Position numbers and translations under genes: made by a program
Source of the DNA: Sitta carolinensis
Lineage: Eukaryota > Chordata > Aves > Passeriformes > Sittidae
Length of the DNA: 64,000 nucleotides
Assembly: GCA_032173965.1 (NCBI GenBank)
Contig: CM063284.1
Span: 134,263,625-134,327,624, forward strand
Reading direction: 5' to 3'
Notes under the pieces: generated by a model
Databases searched by the model: none
The model's input: the letters and a program-made list of their open reading frames with translations, nothing else
Told to the model about the DNA's origin: nothing
Shown: positions 1 to 12,719 of the stretch, one piece after another
Position numbering within the stretch: the first letter of the stretch is position 1
Layout of the letters: every line of letters starts with the position of its first letter

Positions 1-795
1 CCTTGACATCTCAGAGGGACAGACAGTCACCAGCTGTAACAAATACAAGTGCTGGGTTTTGTGCCCGGATGGGGCAACCCTGGATGTATGGACAGACTGG
101 GCAATGCGGCTGGAGGCCAGCATCGTGGAAAGGCACCTGGGAACCCTGGTCAATGGAAAGTTGAGTATGTGTCAGCAGTGCCCTGGCAGCCAGGAGAGCC
201 AGCCCTGTCCTGGGGGCATCAGGCACAGCATGGCCAGCCAGGCGAGGCAGGGGATTGTCCTGCTCTGCTCTGCACTGGGGCAGCCTCACAGCAAGTGCTG
301 GGGGCAGCTTTGGGTGCCACCAGGAAAGAATAATATTAAGCAATTAGAGAGTGTCCAAAGGAGGGCAACAAAGACAGTGAAGATATGAGGTGTGATTGAC
401 ATCACCTAGTTTATTCAGCCTGGAGGAGATTGAGAGTTTTCTCAGTCCAGAGATTCCCCATGAGTAAATATTTGCAAGCAGGTACCAAATCTTCTTTCTG
501 ATGTCCAGTAGTGGGACCCAAGGGAATGGACAAGGGACCCAAGGTCGTGTCACAGGAGGTTTAGGTTGGATATCAGGAAAAGGTTCTTCCCCCAGAGGGT
601 GTTTGGGCACTGGGATAGGCTCTCCAGGGCAGTGGTCACAGCACCAAGCCTGTCGGAGTTCAAGAGCAGTTTGGACAATGCTTTCAGATCCACAGTGTGA
701 TTCCTGGGGCATGGTCCTGTGCAGGGCCATGAGCTTGACTTTGATGATCCCATGGGTGCCTTCCAGCTGGAGATATCCCACGAATATTTTGTGAG
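1..795 (+). mobile_element. CR1 non-LTR retrotransposon, 3' part, cut by window edge
   Basis: This is a degraded copy of the end of CR1 ORF2 (reverse transcriptase C-terminal region) plus the 3' untranslated tail. The part equivalent to the 'RLG...LGVLV...LSMSQQC' stretch of CR1 lies near 90-180. The 'RHSMAS' stretch follows at 220-240 and the 'LLESVQRRATK' stretch at 345-380. A 3' zone at 545-785 contains 'ttaggttggatatcagg' and 'tcctgtgcagggcca' and runs into a decayed tail near 785. The zone from 385 to 540 has lost sequence relative to the copy at 11.7 kb. The reading frame is broken, so no protein is expected. Homology appears to reach the left window edge, so the true 5' end is not visible. 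It belongs to the same subfamily as the copy at 11655-12304, with which it shares a 147-bp block at 173-319 that is almost unchanged. Confidence 0.88.
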
Positions 796-3700
796 AGAAT
801 TACTGTGTACTATGCAATACAGCTAAGAGCTTACAAATACTGGAAAAGAAGGAAAGCATGTCTGCTAAAGATTATCTGAAATTGTTTTTTACATGTAAAC
901 AGAATTCACAGTGATGTAAGAGCCGAAAGAACAAAACCATTGTTAATCAAAATAATTTCTAATACATGAAAATTGCTTTTATTTTTTACAGAATTATGTG
1001 GTAGGATTTCCTAGAATTGTTTACATTTTAACTTGAAAGTTGCATAAATTCCAGCTAAATTTAAATAGAGGTGCAAATGGCATCAGAAGAGGAGGAGATC
1101 ATGTGGTATTTTAACATACTTGGATTATATGATAAATAAAGGCAAAGAAAGTCAGCTTGTTGGCTCTGAGCTTAAAACCGCGTAACTCTACAGCAAAACA
1201 CATCCCTTCATTTCTCAGTTCTGTTTATCATCATATTACTCAATGCCTACAACAATGCTGTTATGCCAAAGTTTTGCTTTCTGTGTAATAAAGATCAAAC
1301 TTGTCTTCTGTAATAAAGATCAAGATTATTTTATGTCTGTGATTTTTTTTCCTATACATGTTCTTAGTTTTGGGATACATATAAGTACCTAAATATGAAA
1401 AATGCCTTCCCAGATTATAGCTATCATAAAAAAAAATCCAAAATAAACAAAGAAATTAGTAGATACTTAAGCCATGCAGTCAAGATTGCTCTTAAGATAA
1501 TTCCAAACATTTGAAAATGTTATAATGAGAAAACTTTTTCATTATAATGAGAAGTATTTTTATTCATTTTTCTTGAGAAAATCTTACAACAGCTTTTGAA
1601 ATATGGTCTTGAGAGAAACTTTTCTAGGAACAGCAAACCTTAGAGCATCTTTACTGAAAGTAAAATTACCACAGTTCATCTCTCAGCTGTGCAGTGACAG
1701 TCCTGAATGCAGACATTTTGGCAACCATACAGTTTGCAAACAAACATAAACTTTGTAAATACATGATTAGGCAGGACTCTTCTGCAGGATCTCATATTTA
1801 GGATGGTCATAAGATACTCAAACAAAAAATTAATGCGTTTGTATATACAATCCCCTTAGAGAGAGATTATGAAATTTTCAGATAAACCCTCCAAAAAGGA
1901 TTCATGATGAAACACTATCCATAGCATTAGAAGTACATACCAAATCCATTCTTAGCAAACATTCCAATATGTCATTTTCCAACAGAGCCACCCTTAGTCT
2001 CCATAATACGTCTGCTCTTTCAGACAATAGACTTCCCTCCATCTTACAGATTAAAATGAAGAAAAGGTAGAAGACATCCTAGTGGTGTTGTCTCGGTACT
2101 AGTACAATGCCTTTGTCAACTTAAAGATAGAAATTTAAAGTATGCAGAAAAGAACTGTAATCAGAAAAAAACCCATAAAGTTTAGGGCCAGAATTTTGAA
2201 TGCAATTTTAAAAAATAATATATTCATTTAAATTAAATGCTTCATTGTTTCTCAAATCTATTTTGCTATAAAGTAGGCATTTTTTCATATTTAAATAAAA
2301 TTTAATAACAGTACAAAATGTACATGGTTGAAACTGTCATAACAAAATACCCCAAGTGTAAATTAAAGAAAAAATTAATTATACCTGAAAATAACATAAA
2401 AATAGTTGAAGTAAGAAAAATATAGTTCAGCTTGACCAAAGTGAATTTTTAGCTTTAATTACATCCAAAGCTAAATGAAAAATCACTTACTTGTACAATT
2501 CTGTAGAAAAGGAAAAATCACAAAAATATGATGACTATTTTCTTAACAGAAGAGTTAATTTTATTACAAGGGAGATGCTAATTAATACCTAACCAAATCA
2601 TTATATTGTTTAAAACAAATGAGTTATACTATTCTTTATGCTACATATAAATTGTTACCGGATATGGCTTTTTTTTCCTCTTCTGACAGTAAAAAACCAC
2701 AGATGTTCAGGCAAGCCATACTCAAGGATACGTATGAAACAAATAATAAAATCCTGAGTCCTTTGTGATGAGATATCACTTCTTAGTGATGCAATTATTC
2801 GGAAAGAATTATAAGAAGTAAAGAAACATCATGTTGCTTGATATCATGTACCAATCTGTGGAATTACGGAACAGCAGAGGCCTCTCTTAGTCTAGCCTTA
2901 ATGTGTTACTTGCTTAGTTCAGAAGCTCAGTGTGCCAAGCATTTACTGCAATTTCATGAAGAATTGTTACATCCTTGGCAATACCATGTAGAGTTCAGTA
3001 AGCAAACGTTACTTACTCTGAAGAGATAATACGTTTGGTGTCACTTAATTCATATTCAGATAACTCGAATGAAAATTATAATGGGACAGTCCTAAAAGAA
3101 GTGGCCTGAATCACTTACTCCAATTCACTACAATCATATTTATGGTATTTCTTTTATTTCAGCCTTTACCAGACTTATTGCATTAAGCAGATATAACATA
3201 AAGGATCATGTTTATCATACACTGTCAGAGTCAATCAACTAAAAGCAAATTTCTGTAATATGCTCATGGGGAGAAAAACAAATGGCTTTTGTTGAAGTTC
3301 TAGGCAGGAGCAAATTTAAATAATATTCAGTGCTTGCAGAGGCAGGAATGGTAGCATATGCTCAAGAGAAAAGAAGGAAAACCACTTCTGTTGCTTTTTT
3401 TTATCCAGTCCCTTAAGATAGGTGCTGAAATATTATAGGCTAGATCTGTTTGGAGGGTAAAGTCAATGACAGAGACAGATTTGGTTTTAATGATGTTCCA
3501 TATTTTTTTTGAAAAGAGAATTTAAACGATTGAGGCACAAAGGAAAGAAATTTCCTGTGTCTTTCCAGCCAATGTTCTTCTCAGAAAGCCTTTTTCCTGG
3601 TCTTTCCCTTATGGCCATGCTTCAAGCATTTCTATAGGTGTCCTTGCTGCCAGCAGCAGCAGCTTCTCACAGGCCTTGGTGCCCCCTGCTCCCAGGCCCA

Positions 3701-4192
3701 CAAACGTCTGCGTTTGCCCACGTTCTTCAGGTACATCACTCACTTCCTTCTGCTGGTGTCAGTGACCCATGTTTGACAATTGTCTATTTGCTGTTCTTAA
3801 GAAGGGCTCAGGAGACCAACTGACCCAGCTTAATTAGTTTATTGATTAGTACTATAAAGTCCATAACCAATTAGTGAGAGTAAAGTTATTAATGTCCAGT
3901 TCTGCAATAGTTTACTGTGGGGATGCAGCCATGCAGCAAAGCAAAGCAAACACAAGATACAGCTCATCATAGCCCCATGTGTATCAGCCTTCTTCCCCAG
4001 ATCACATGAGAAAACCTCCCATTGTGTGCACTTCTGTCCCCATTTTCCCTAACACAGAGAAGAGAACATGGCATTCTGGGTTTATTCTGTCTTGCTGCTA
4101 TTACAAAAGGAATAACTGACCTAGCCCCTAGTAGAGAGATTACAGTTCTTTAACTGTTAAAAAAAAATGACTGCTGTGGAATGGAGTGTTGC
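796..4192. other. AT-rich stretch, no gene recognised
   Basis: The sequence is AT-rich with frequent stop codons in all frames. A two-copy direct repeat of 'gtaataaagatcaa' (1285-1298 and 1310-1323, period 25) and a repeated 'ttataatgagaa' around 1519-1552 are the only local structures noted. The part from about 3600 to 4150 is richer in GC and has a CAG run near 3651, but I could not assign it to a gene or to a repeat family. Confidence 0.6.
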
Positions 4193-4232
4193 ATGTAAAA
4201 CAGGATGTAAAACAGAGTATGTAAAACAGAGT
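4193..4232 (+). repeat. Short tandem repeat, 14-bp unit, about 2.9 copies
   Basis: Three consecutive copies of 'atgtaaaacaga(gt)' start at 4193, 4205 and 4219. The first copy is two bases shorter. It is a minor slippage-type minisatellite in non-genic sequence. Confidence 0.85.
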
Positions 4233-7200
4233 AACAAGACTTTGGATAACAGGGCAATAGATCCTATTCAATATCTTTTTGAATGAGATTTAGTTATATC
4301 TATCATAAAAATAGGTTTTCTATACTGTGAAATTCATAGTCACATGCTAATGCTTTAGTGGGAAATTAAGCATCGTGTTTTACGACAGCAGTTAAAGTTA
4401 AAAAAGGAATTACAGAATACAGCCAGGATGCAGTGATCATTTGTGCACAGTGTTTGGGCTCTGATAGCAAGCAGGTTGTTCTTTCCCTAAATATAGGGAA
4501 AAAAGCCCTATGCTGTAAATGTTATATTGTTATATGTTTTGAGGTGTTGTGTTTGGGCCATTAGATGCATCTTCATAAAGGAAATTTTTTATTCCTTTAA
4601 TATGACTGCAAATAGCTGGAGGTATCAACATGTTGTACAATTAAAGGACTATGTTAAACAAAACAAATGAATACAATTGCTTCTAACAAAATCCAACAGG
4701 AGCAAGGGAAACTCATCTGCATGGCAATATGATCGATTATGATCAGAATCTGTAAGGCACATCATTAAATAAAGTCCTCAGTTTACAATGGTAGAGGGAT
4801 TTCTTGTTCTGTTTTCAGGAGCTAGCTTATTCTGTCTTCTTGTTGCAATTTTTTCTCTCAAGACTTTTTCGATCATTGCCTTTTATAAGGATTACACTGT
4901 GACATTCAGTTTAGGGAAATAGAATAATTTCTTTCTATTCCAGCTTTGTAACTTTATTGGGATTTGGTTATTAATGTTTTTATAGTACTATCATATTTTA
5001 CAGCATACCTCATTGTTCTTAAGAGGTAAGCAAATCTACTATAGCATAATATTAACAAGGACTTTGTTCTCACCAAAACAAAGACAGAAGGGGTACTGCA
5101 TTTGAAAGGGCTTCAGCAACATTCTTAGAGCTGAAAACCGATACATTGAAATTAGCTTGTTAAAAACAAGTTAATTATCCAGTTTCATTGGAGAAAATTG
5201 ATTCACGGAGGAAAGGCAGTGTGGGGGGTTCATTACTTCAATATTTCTTGCATGAGTTCATTGATGCCTTGCTCTCATGTCGTGAGTTGAAGTCTCAGCC
5301 TGAGACATTAATTCATGACAATACTGCAGTGTAGCTCATTTCTGAATGTATTTTTTAATACTGTGCTAATGGTTCATTCTTTCTCATGATAGGGTGGTTG
5401 TGCTCCAGAGAAGGGTATAAAAACATGATCATAAGTGGCCCATATCATTCCTAGCTTGGGTTATTCAGTGACATTCAAAGAACATGAAAAAGCTGGTACA
5501 TTTTTCTGTATTTTTCCAGAAAACAGGTTTGCATCTTGTGGGAAACCCCTGAGGCATCATTAAACAGTGAAGGATGAAATAGTAAACTCTGATAAAAGAA
5601 TAAATAGCAAAAAAAAACCTTGTGGAAATTAGATGTTTGACCTTTTGCAAATAGAAGAGAACGTTTTTTCAGTGGAACCAGTACTCTCTTCAGTCTGTGC
5701 AATTGCTCGTTGGAATGGAAATTTATTATAAAAGTGGTAGAACTGCTTTTTTCCCTCTTTTTTTTTCTGAGGTCTTCCTAGAAATTTGCAGGTGATGAGA
5801 GAAGCCTTCATTCTAATAAAAGAATAGGCCAGCTTACTGATTGGAGAAAATTACATGAAGTTTTTTAATCAAAGTCTCTGTGGTCTGCTGTCTGATTTTC
5901 TAGGCCAGATGTCAAATGTTTTTCACTGATGTCGATGTTGAAGTAATCACTAAGCCAATTCCAAGAATGAGTAAGTGAGACTGTAATAACATTTCATTTC
6001 AGTATTACATAAGCTTTTTTTCTCAGCTATGAACAAAGTAACAGGACCCCTCTGATTCAATATAATTACACAAACTATTACTTTGAAATTTGTGAGACAG
6101 TTTTATGTGTGGGCAATTGCTCTATACATATATATGGGAGGTTTCAGTACAAAATGCAAAAACACATTTACAAAGTTTTATATTTTTAAACATTTACATT
6201 TAATTTAAAACATAATTACATTTTTCATATTTAATCTATTTTATTAAGTTTATCTTTGCTGCTACAGTATTAACCAGTAATTTGAAAGGCAAGACTTTTC
6301 TAGAAAAAAGACCTTGCAATTTGAAAATAGGGATAGAAAAAACTAGCTGGCTCAATGGATGATGTACCTTAGTGAGTGAATCTCAGCTGAATATTGTGAG
6401 ACTGTGGCATCAGATTAAATAATTTACATTATTTTTTGTGAAATATAATCAAAGTTACTCATAGTGATGTAGAGAATTAGTCAAGTAGAAATAACTTCAA
6501 ACTTAAGGAACGCAGTCTATAGCTGTTTCAAGAGGAAAGTGGTGATATAATGAAACAAATAAGTACACAGATAAGTACAGAAAAAAAGCAAATCTAACTA
6601 ATATGAAACTATATGCAATGCTCAGAGCAATCTTTATGGGTAAATCAATAAATTAATGGGTAAATTGATATGGGTAATTATTAATACAAAGTTATTCAGG
6701 TGGCACATTGACCCTTAGCAGACACTAATTAATTGTTAACATTGCCTCTTTCACCACAATTCATGTCTTTATTGAAAAGATATTTTGATTACATATCTTC
6801 TGCTTTATCCACTGCATATTTGGTGAGCAGCTATCCAATTTGCTGTTCCTTCATTGGTGAAGAACTGCCTTGTTTCTTAGAGAGAATTTCATATTCTGTT
6901 ATGAGTTTTGCTATGGTGCTTGGTACTACAGTTCCATGAGCAGTGACGAGATCATGAGGTTTTCAGACTGCTTTTCTGAGAAGGAGCGTTATATATGTCC
7001 ATTTTGTAGAAGGGGAATATTTGCAGAAGGCATGGAAAGATTGACACCAATATGTCTTAACTGCTTTCTGGTACCCATCCAGGATTGTTTTTTAAAATAC
7101 TTCACCTCAAAAAATGATTTGTTCAAAGATCAGCTTGGTCCCTACATGCAGTTGGGATGTTATTTGCGATGTCTGTAATTTCAGCTCATGCCTCCTGTAC

Positions 7201-9669
7201 ATAAAGTATGTGTACACACAGTGTGTGTAGAAACCAAGTTCCTGTGGGACAGATAGAGTCCAGCTCCTCTTGCTGGGCACACAGGACTCCTAAGCCTGCA
7301 GCCCAGACATCACTGCTGGCTCCAGCTGTAAAACTGCACCTCTCAAGGGCTGGGGATCTGATCCAAATTAATTTGGTAATTAATTTAAGCAAGACAGAAA
7401 GACTAATTTTAAGGATGGGGGCACTAGGTCTTTTAAGGAGAGGTCACTAGAACAATTTAATGGAGCTTGGGAGCCCTTGATATACCATGTCCTTTTTCTG
7501 AGATACAGTGGAATCCCTTTTGGCCCATATCTCCTTTATTTTATAGTTTATTCAGTCTGAGAGTTACACAACAGGAAAACTCACATTTTAAAACCCAAGT
7601 TTAAGGTCTGAGAAATATGCCAGAAAGTGAAGACAGAGTATTAAAATGGGAAACATCATACAAGATTCAAAGCAAGAAGTACTACCAGACCTATCCCCAG
7701 AAACAGACAGAATATAAACAAGTTGGAGAAATATTGCAACAGCACAAACCCTTTAAAAATATAAGAGCTTTCAGCTTAGTCGATCCCCAGGGACAACTGT
7801 GTCCTGCAATCCTGACTTAGTCTACCAAGTATCTCAGAGGACAGTGAATGCAAGATTGAATATATAGTGAATAAGTAGATGAGTTAGAAAAGTTGACATT
7901 TCATCCATAAGCTCATATGTGATCTTCTACTATAGATCTATGCCATAATATAAATATTTTCCCACAAAGTGAGCAGCTTTGTGCTTAAGACACAGGCTGA
8001 GAACTCCAGCATCCAGTGATACCTTTCTGCTTTATCAGGCAAAACCAATTTCATATGCTACATATGCAGTAAGGACCAAGAAACTGCAGTGATCGAGATA
8101 GTCCATTCCCACTTTGACAGTGTAAAACTGAATTAAATAAAAATCTTGGAGACACATATGACTAGACACTAGATATTGTATAAAACAACTGTTCTCCAGA
8201 ACTGCCCTGTGCAAAAAATTTGCATGTGCGAGCAGTCTTTGCACACTCAAATGTTGGTACAAAGACATCATAAATGTTTGCTTACAGCTTGGGCCCTAAA
8301 TGAGAATTATAATAATCAAGACTACTCTTTCAGATTGGAAAAAAAAATGGAAAAGTTAATATCACAGCTAAAACAGTTGAGGATAACAAGGTTGTATTCC
8401 AGGATATGGATCTGATTCCATTTATGTGTACTTTATTACAAAGAACCTGTTCCCTCTAAGGTTAATAAAAAATGGCACACTGAACGGTCTAGCATAGTCA
8501 AAGAGAAGTACTCGAAGCAAAATCTCTTGAAACTCATATCTAGTATAACTCCTTAGACCATATAAAAAAAATCCCTTCAATAAATAATGAATAATTTTTA
8601 TTATTTATCAATTTTTCAATATTTTTGCCTCTCCACTGCTGGTTGAAAATAGCTTGTTTTCTTTTAATCTGTGTTTGAAATTGTTCACTTGGTTTTTTGT
8701 GAATTTTCATTTCTCCATAATTTCTTATTTCAGTTGTTTTCTTAGCTACAATGGGTCACTGGAGACTCATATAATTGTTTCTTACTCTCTAGTTGGATGT
8801 GTGAAATTGTAGATACAGAGCCTCTGATGTGAAAGCTCCTGGAAAATAAATACCTGCAATTGTTGAGCATGCAACATTAAAATATGTTTTATGAGATGTT
8901 CATGGCAATAAAAAGACACTTTCAGAAAGTGAACAGGAAGAAAGACCCTGGTATGAAAACATCCCCAAATCATTTTTTATTTTGTGCAAGTATTTATGGA
9001 AATAGTATTTGCTGTAGTGCGCTAGAACTTACACAAACAATATTTTTCCTACTCTTCAGGGAAACAGAGAAATACCACTCGAGTAAATCATTCAAAAGAC
9101 ACATTTTTGTTAAAATATTAACATTTCAATATTTTGAAGACATACATGAATTGGTCAAAACCTGATTATCATGACACAATCAAACATGTCAAAGTCCATA
9201 CTGGTGAATGCAGACTCAACATTTAAAATAGCATCCATAAAAAGGTAGGCATATTCTTCTATTTAACATCCCCAAAATATGGCTTTCAGAGTCTTACATG
9301 CACTTTGGAAGCAGAACATTTTGCCTGATTCTCGCTAAGAAAGACTGTAAATACTACTCCAAACACATTCTTAATAAGGCTTGCCATAAGCAGAAAAAAT
9401 AAAGCTACTATGGGGAGGTCACCAAAAGGAGGAGGATGACAGAACAGGTAGCTCATGCTCTGTGTACTGGCTCCGACCATTGAAATGCTTCTTCCATCTG
9501 CTCTGCTTTCTCCCTTCTCCTATCTCTAGCTGTAACACAAACAGCAGGACCTGGCTCTTCTGAGCGTGGACTGTGGCAATTTTCCCAAATGAGACTGCAA
9601 ATCTTCCCAGTGTTTTGTGACCCAGAGTAACAGCACGAGTTTAGTAACTACTGCCAGAAGATGGAAAAG
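4233..9669. other. AT-rich stretch, no gene or transposon recognised
   Basis: No CR1 sequence, LTR or exon structure was recognised. Short frames occur; an 80-codon ATG frame at 6936-7178 with two CxxC pairs is discussed as a finding. A loose repeat of 'atgggtaaat' occurs at 6636-6678. Everything else looks like ordinary intergenic or intronic DNA. Confidence 0.55.
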
Positions 9670-10040
9670 TTAAAAGCTTACTGAAGGAAGATGAGACTGA
9701 GGAGGAGAAGTTTCCATACGGAAAGATAGGGAAAAATAACATCAGCCCATTACAGGATGAGGATGGTCACCTCACAAACAGGAAGACCTGAGACAAAGGT
9801 GTTTAACATATTCTCTCTCTCTGTTTTCAACATGGAGGATGGACCAAGGATGTCCCAAGTGCCCTGAGCTGGAGGACCATGTCTGCAAGAATGATCATCT
9901 CCCAGTCTACCTGAAATTGTACGGGATCTGCTGCTCCAGCTGGATCTCTACAAATCTATAGTGTCTCTTGGGATTCATACAGGAATCCTCAAAGAGCTAG
10001 CTGATGTCATCTCAAAATCAAATTCCTTCAGATAACTGGA
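9670..10040 (+). mobile_element. CR1 fragment from upstream of the reverse transcriptase core
   Basis: This piece matches the CR1 ORF2 region between the endonuclease and the reverse transcriptase core. It reads 'RDLLLQLD' at 9922-9945 and then 'ILKELADVI' at 9984-10010. The two are out of frame with each other by one base, so a single-base deletion has broken the frame in between. Upstream, 'gaggatggtcacctcac' near 9759 and 'aacatggaggatggac' near 9829 are also typical of this CR1 region. The match fades after about 10040, before the catalytic core. It is a truncated, decayed relic of the same general CR1 lineage as the copies at 1-795 and 11655-12304, but it covers a different part of the element. 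No protein is expected. Confidence 0.75.
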
Positions 10041-11654
10041 AACCTCATGAATCACTGGTCCACTGCCCATTTTGAGAAGGATACAGGGCTGTCTGGCTGG
10101 CCCATTTCAGGGGGCTTGGATGAAAAACATGAATGTTTCTAAGTATCAAGACTTTTGTGAACGGGAAAAACTGTGTCAGCCCAAAGGCTGCCAGAATGTG
10201 GGTGGGAAAAAGAAATCTATTTTAAAAAAAGATGTGGTTTTGAGGGAGATAGAACAAGAAGTCTGGTCTGAATGAGATCTGAAAACAAGACAACAGTGGA
10301 AAAAATAGATGATGATCATCAAGGTGTTAGAACAAAGGAAGAGAATGGTTTCTTGTTGCATTTTATAGCAACTAATCTTAGGGACAGTCAAAATGGTAGA
10401 TGCACACTCATAAAGGTATACACTATATATTGAAGGCATAAGTGTGAATTGCAGACAGTTTAAACCAAGAAGAGGACTAAAGGAAAAATATCATTTCCCA
10501 ACAGAAGCATATAAAAATGAACATTTTTGAAAGGAGAAAGCTAACAAGTCCTTGTTAATGAAATAAGGTGAATAAAATGAGGTATAAGCTTTTGCAAAGT
10601 CAGGAACAGTCTTGCCCCGTACTTTGTATTGAGCAATAATGTCTGTTTGCTGAACTGATCCACACATAGCATTGAGCCTTGCTATTTTCTTTTATTCAGA
10701 CTGATGATTTTGCTAATGCATTTTTCCCTTGGGTGTATTTTCCAAAGTGACTCCTCCCTAACTTCTGATATACAGGCCTTTCTATTGCCAAATGAGGTCA
10801 TGACTTACCATCTTGGGTGACTGGACAACATATTCTTGCTGGGACTGCCAAAAAGCTGTGCTACTTCAATCACTCTTGGTGACAAGCTTAACCATGTCTG
10901 TACCAGAGGCACAGCTGTCAGTTGACTACTGCTGTTTTTGTGCGCTCTTTATGTGTCGTCGTGTTACAAGCAGGCTCATTTCACAGAGCATGCCTCCCAT
11001 CAGAAAGGCATCTTTGCTTACACTAGCTGCAAAACTCATTTTACACAGCCTGTTTTAGTCCATCACAGCAGTATTGTGTACTTTGCATTAAGTAAAGGAC
11101 ATGCTATTCTGGTTTCTTTGAAGATGTTGTGAAAGGTGGGTTAGCAGTACAATCCTGATCATGGTCCCACCTTTTCCTCAGTCTGAGTAATCAAAGCAAT
11201 TCCACTAATCCCTTCACAGAGATGAGAGCGGCTTAGTTGTGTTCACGACGATGGCTTGCTGTTTTTCATCTGGGACTTTATTCATAAAATGGTGTCCCAG
11301 GCAAAAGGACACTTTGGGGGTGCAGCCTTGAAAATTTGGCACCTCAGTGAATTTAATATCTCTGCACTGTCCTGCAATATAATTTCATTAAGAGCTGAAT
11401 CTTTTGGTCATTTCCAAAAGCCACAAAGACTCTGCAGATTTCTCACTAGAATTCAGTGCCTCATGATTTCAGGCAGAGACTGATTTAGGATTTGGGGTTT
11501 TTTATGGACATTTCCAGGGATGACTGAAAAGATGTCTGCAAATGACAAACACCTTGTTATTAGTAATATTCCAGGGGACATATTATACTGCTACAAAATT
11601 TTCTTGACTCCTGGGATAAATTATAGTTAGTCTTCCAAAGCGAATTGTGGTTAT
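10041..11654. other. Single-copy-looking stretch, no gene recognised
   Basis: AT-rich sequence with scattered short frames. I see no repeat family, exon with paired splice sites or RNA gene in it. Confidence 0.5.
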
Positions 11655-12304
11655 TGGCGAGGTGAGCATGGGCCAGCAGTGCCCTGGCAGCCAGGAGAGC
11701 CAGCCCTGTCCTGGGGGCATCAGGCACAGCATGGCCAGCCAGGCAAGGCAGGGGATTGTCCTGCTCTGCTCTGCGCTGGGGCAGCCTCACAGCGAGTGCT
11801 GGGGGCAGCTTTGGGTGCCATATTAAAAGAAAGACATTAAACTACTGGAGAATGTCCGAGGGAGGGCAACAAAGATGGTCAAGGGCCTTGAGGGGAAGCC
11901 ATATGAGGGGTGGCTGAGGTCACTTGGTCTGTTCAGCCTGGAGAGGAGGAGAATGAGGGGACACCTCATCACAGTCTGCCTCATGAGGGGCAGAGGAGGG
12001 CAGACTGATCTCATCTCTGTGGTGACCAGTGACAGAACGTGAGACAATGGCCTGAAACTGTGTCAGGGCAGCTTTAGGTTGGGTATTAGATGAAGGCTCT
12101 TCCCCAGAGTGTGGCTGGGTGCTGGAACAGCTCCCCAGGGAAGTGCTCACAGCACCAGCCTGACAGAGTTCAAGCAGCCTTTGGGAAACAGATTCAGGCA
12201 CATGGTGTGACTCTTGGGCATGGTCCTGTGCAGGGCCACGAGTTAGACTAGATGATTGTTGTGGGTCCCTTCCTACTTAGAATGTTTTGTGATTCTGTGA
12301 TTTT
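11655..12304 (+). mobile_element. CR1 non-LTR retrotransposon, 5'-truncated copy with 3' end
   Basis: This is a 5'-truncated CR1, the usual form left by target-primed reverse transcription. It contains the end of ORF2 and the 3' tail. The '[15 protein letters not shown]'-like part lies at about 11843-11885 and is followed by the region equivalent to '[13 protein letters not shown]' near 11911-11958. A 3' untranslated zone runs from about 12040. The element ends at 12270-12300 in the diagnostic CR1 terminus 'gtgggtcccttcc...' followed by 'gttttgtgattctgtga'. The 147 bp at 11674-11820 are 98% identical to 173-319, while adjoining sequence is only about 70% alike. The coding frame is broken. Confidence 0.92.
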
Positions 12305-12719
12305 AAACCAGAGCTGATATCTCTGTAAAAGTCTATCAGTATATTAAAAATTAGTTACTCCTTCAGACCACCAAATACGATACACATAGTACTGATGCAG
12401 AAAAAGTATTTCTGGTATTTTTAAACTGCTAAAAATTTAGTTTGACTGGCTTGACCTTTATCTGGGAGCTGAACAGTGCAGAGGAATTAATTTTCTTCTC
12501 TTACACTCTCTTAATCACTGTCCAGAACACTTTCCAGTTTTGATGACAACTGCAAGGCCCAAAAGACGGTCTTTACAGCAGAGTGCAAGATAAACAGCCC
12601 CACAGTAAATTGCTCCTAACTCTCAGAATAGTGAAGATGGCTTCACTCCAAAATTATCACAGCAAAGACCCCACAGATGGGAAGATTTAAGTTCCCTTGG
12701 TGAGCTGCTAACAATGCAG
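12305..12719. other. Short gene-free gap
   Basis: Nothing recognisable. Moderately AT-rich sequence between the CR1 copy and a possible regulatory block. Confidence 0.5.

Noticed and set aside
11..343. 110-codon minus-strand frame
   Set aside because: It lies antisense to the CR1 at 1-795. The same antisense reading recurs in the CR1 copy at 11655-12304, so it is a by-product of the repeat.
3600..4150. Possible solo LTR or ERV piece
   Set aside because: GC-richer than its surroundings, but no TG...CA ends, target duplication or recognisable retroviral segment was found.
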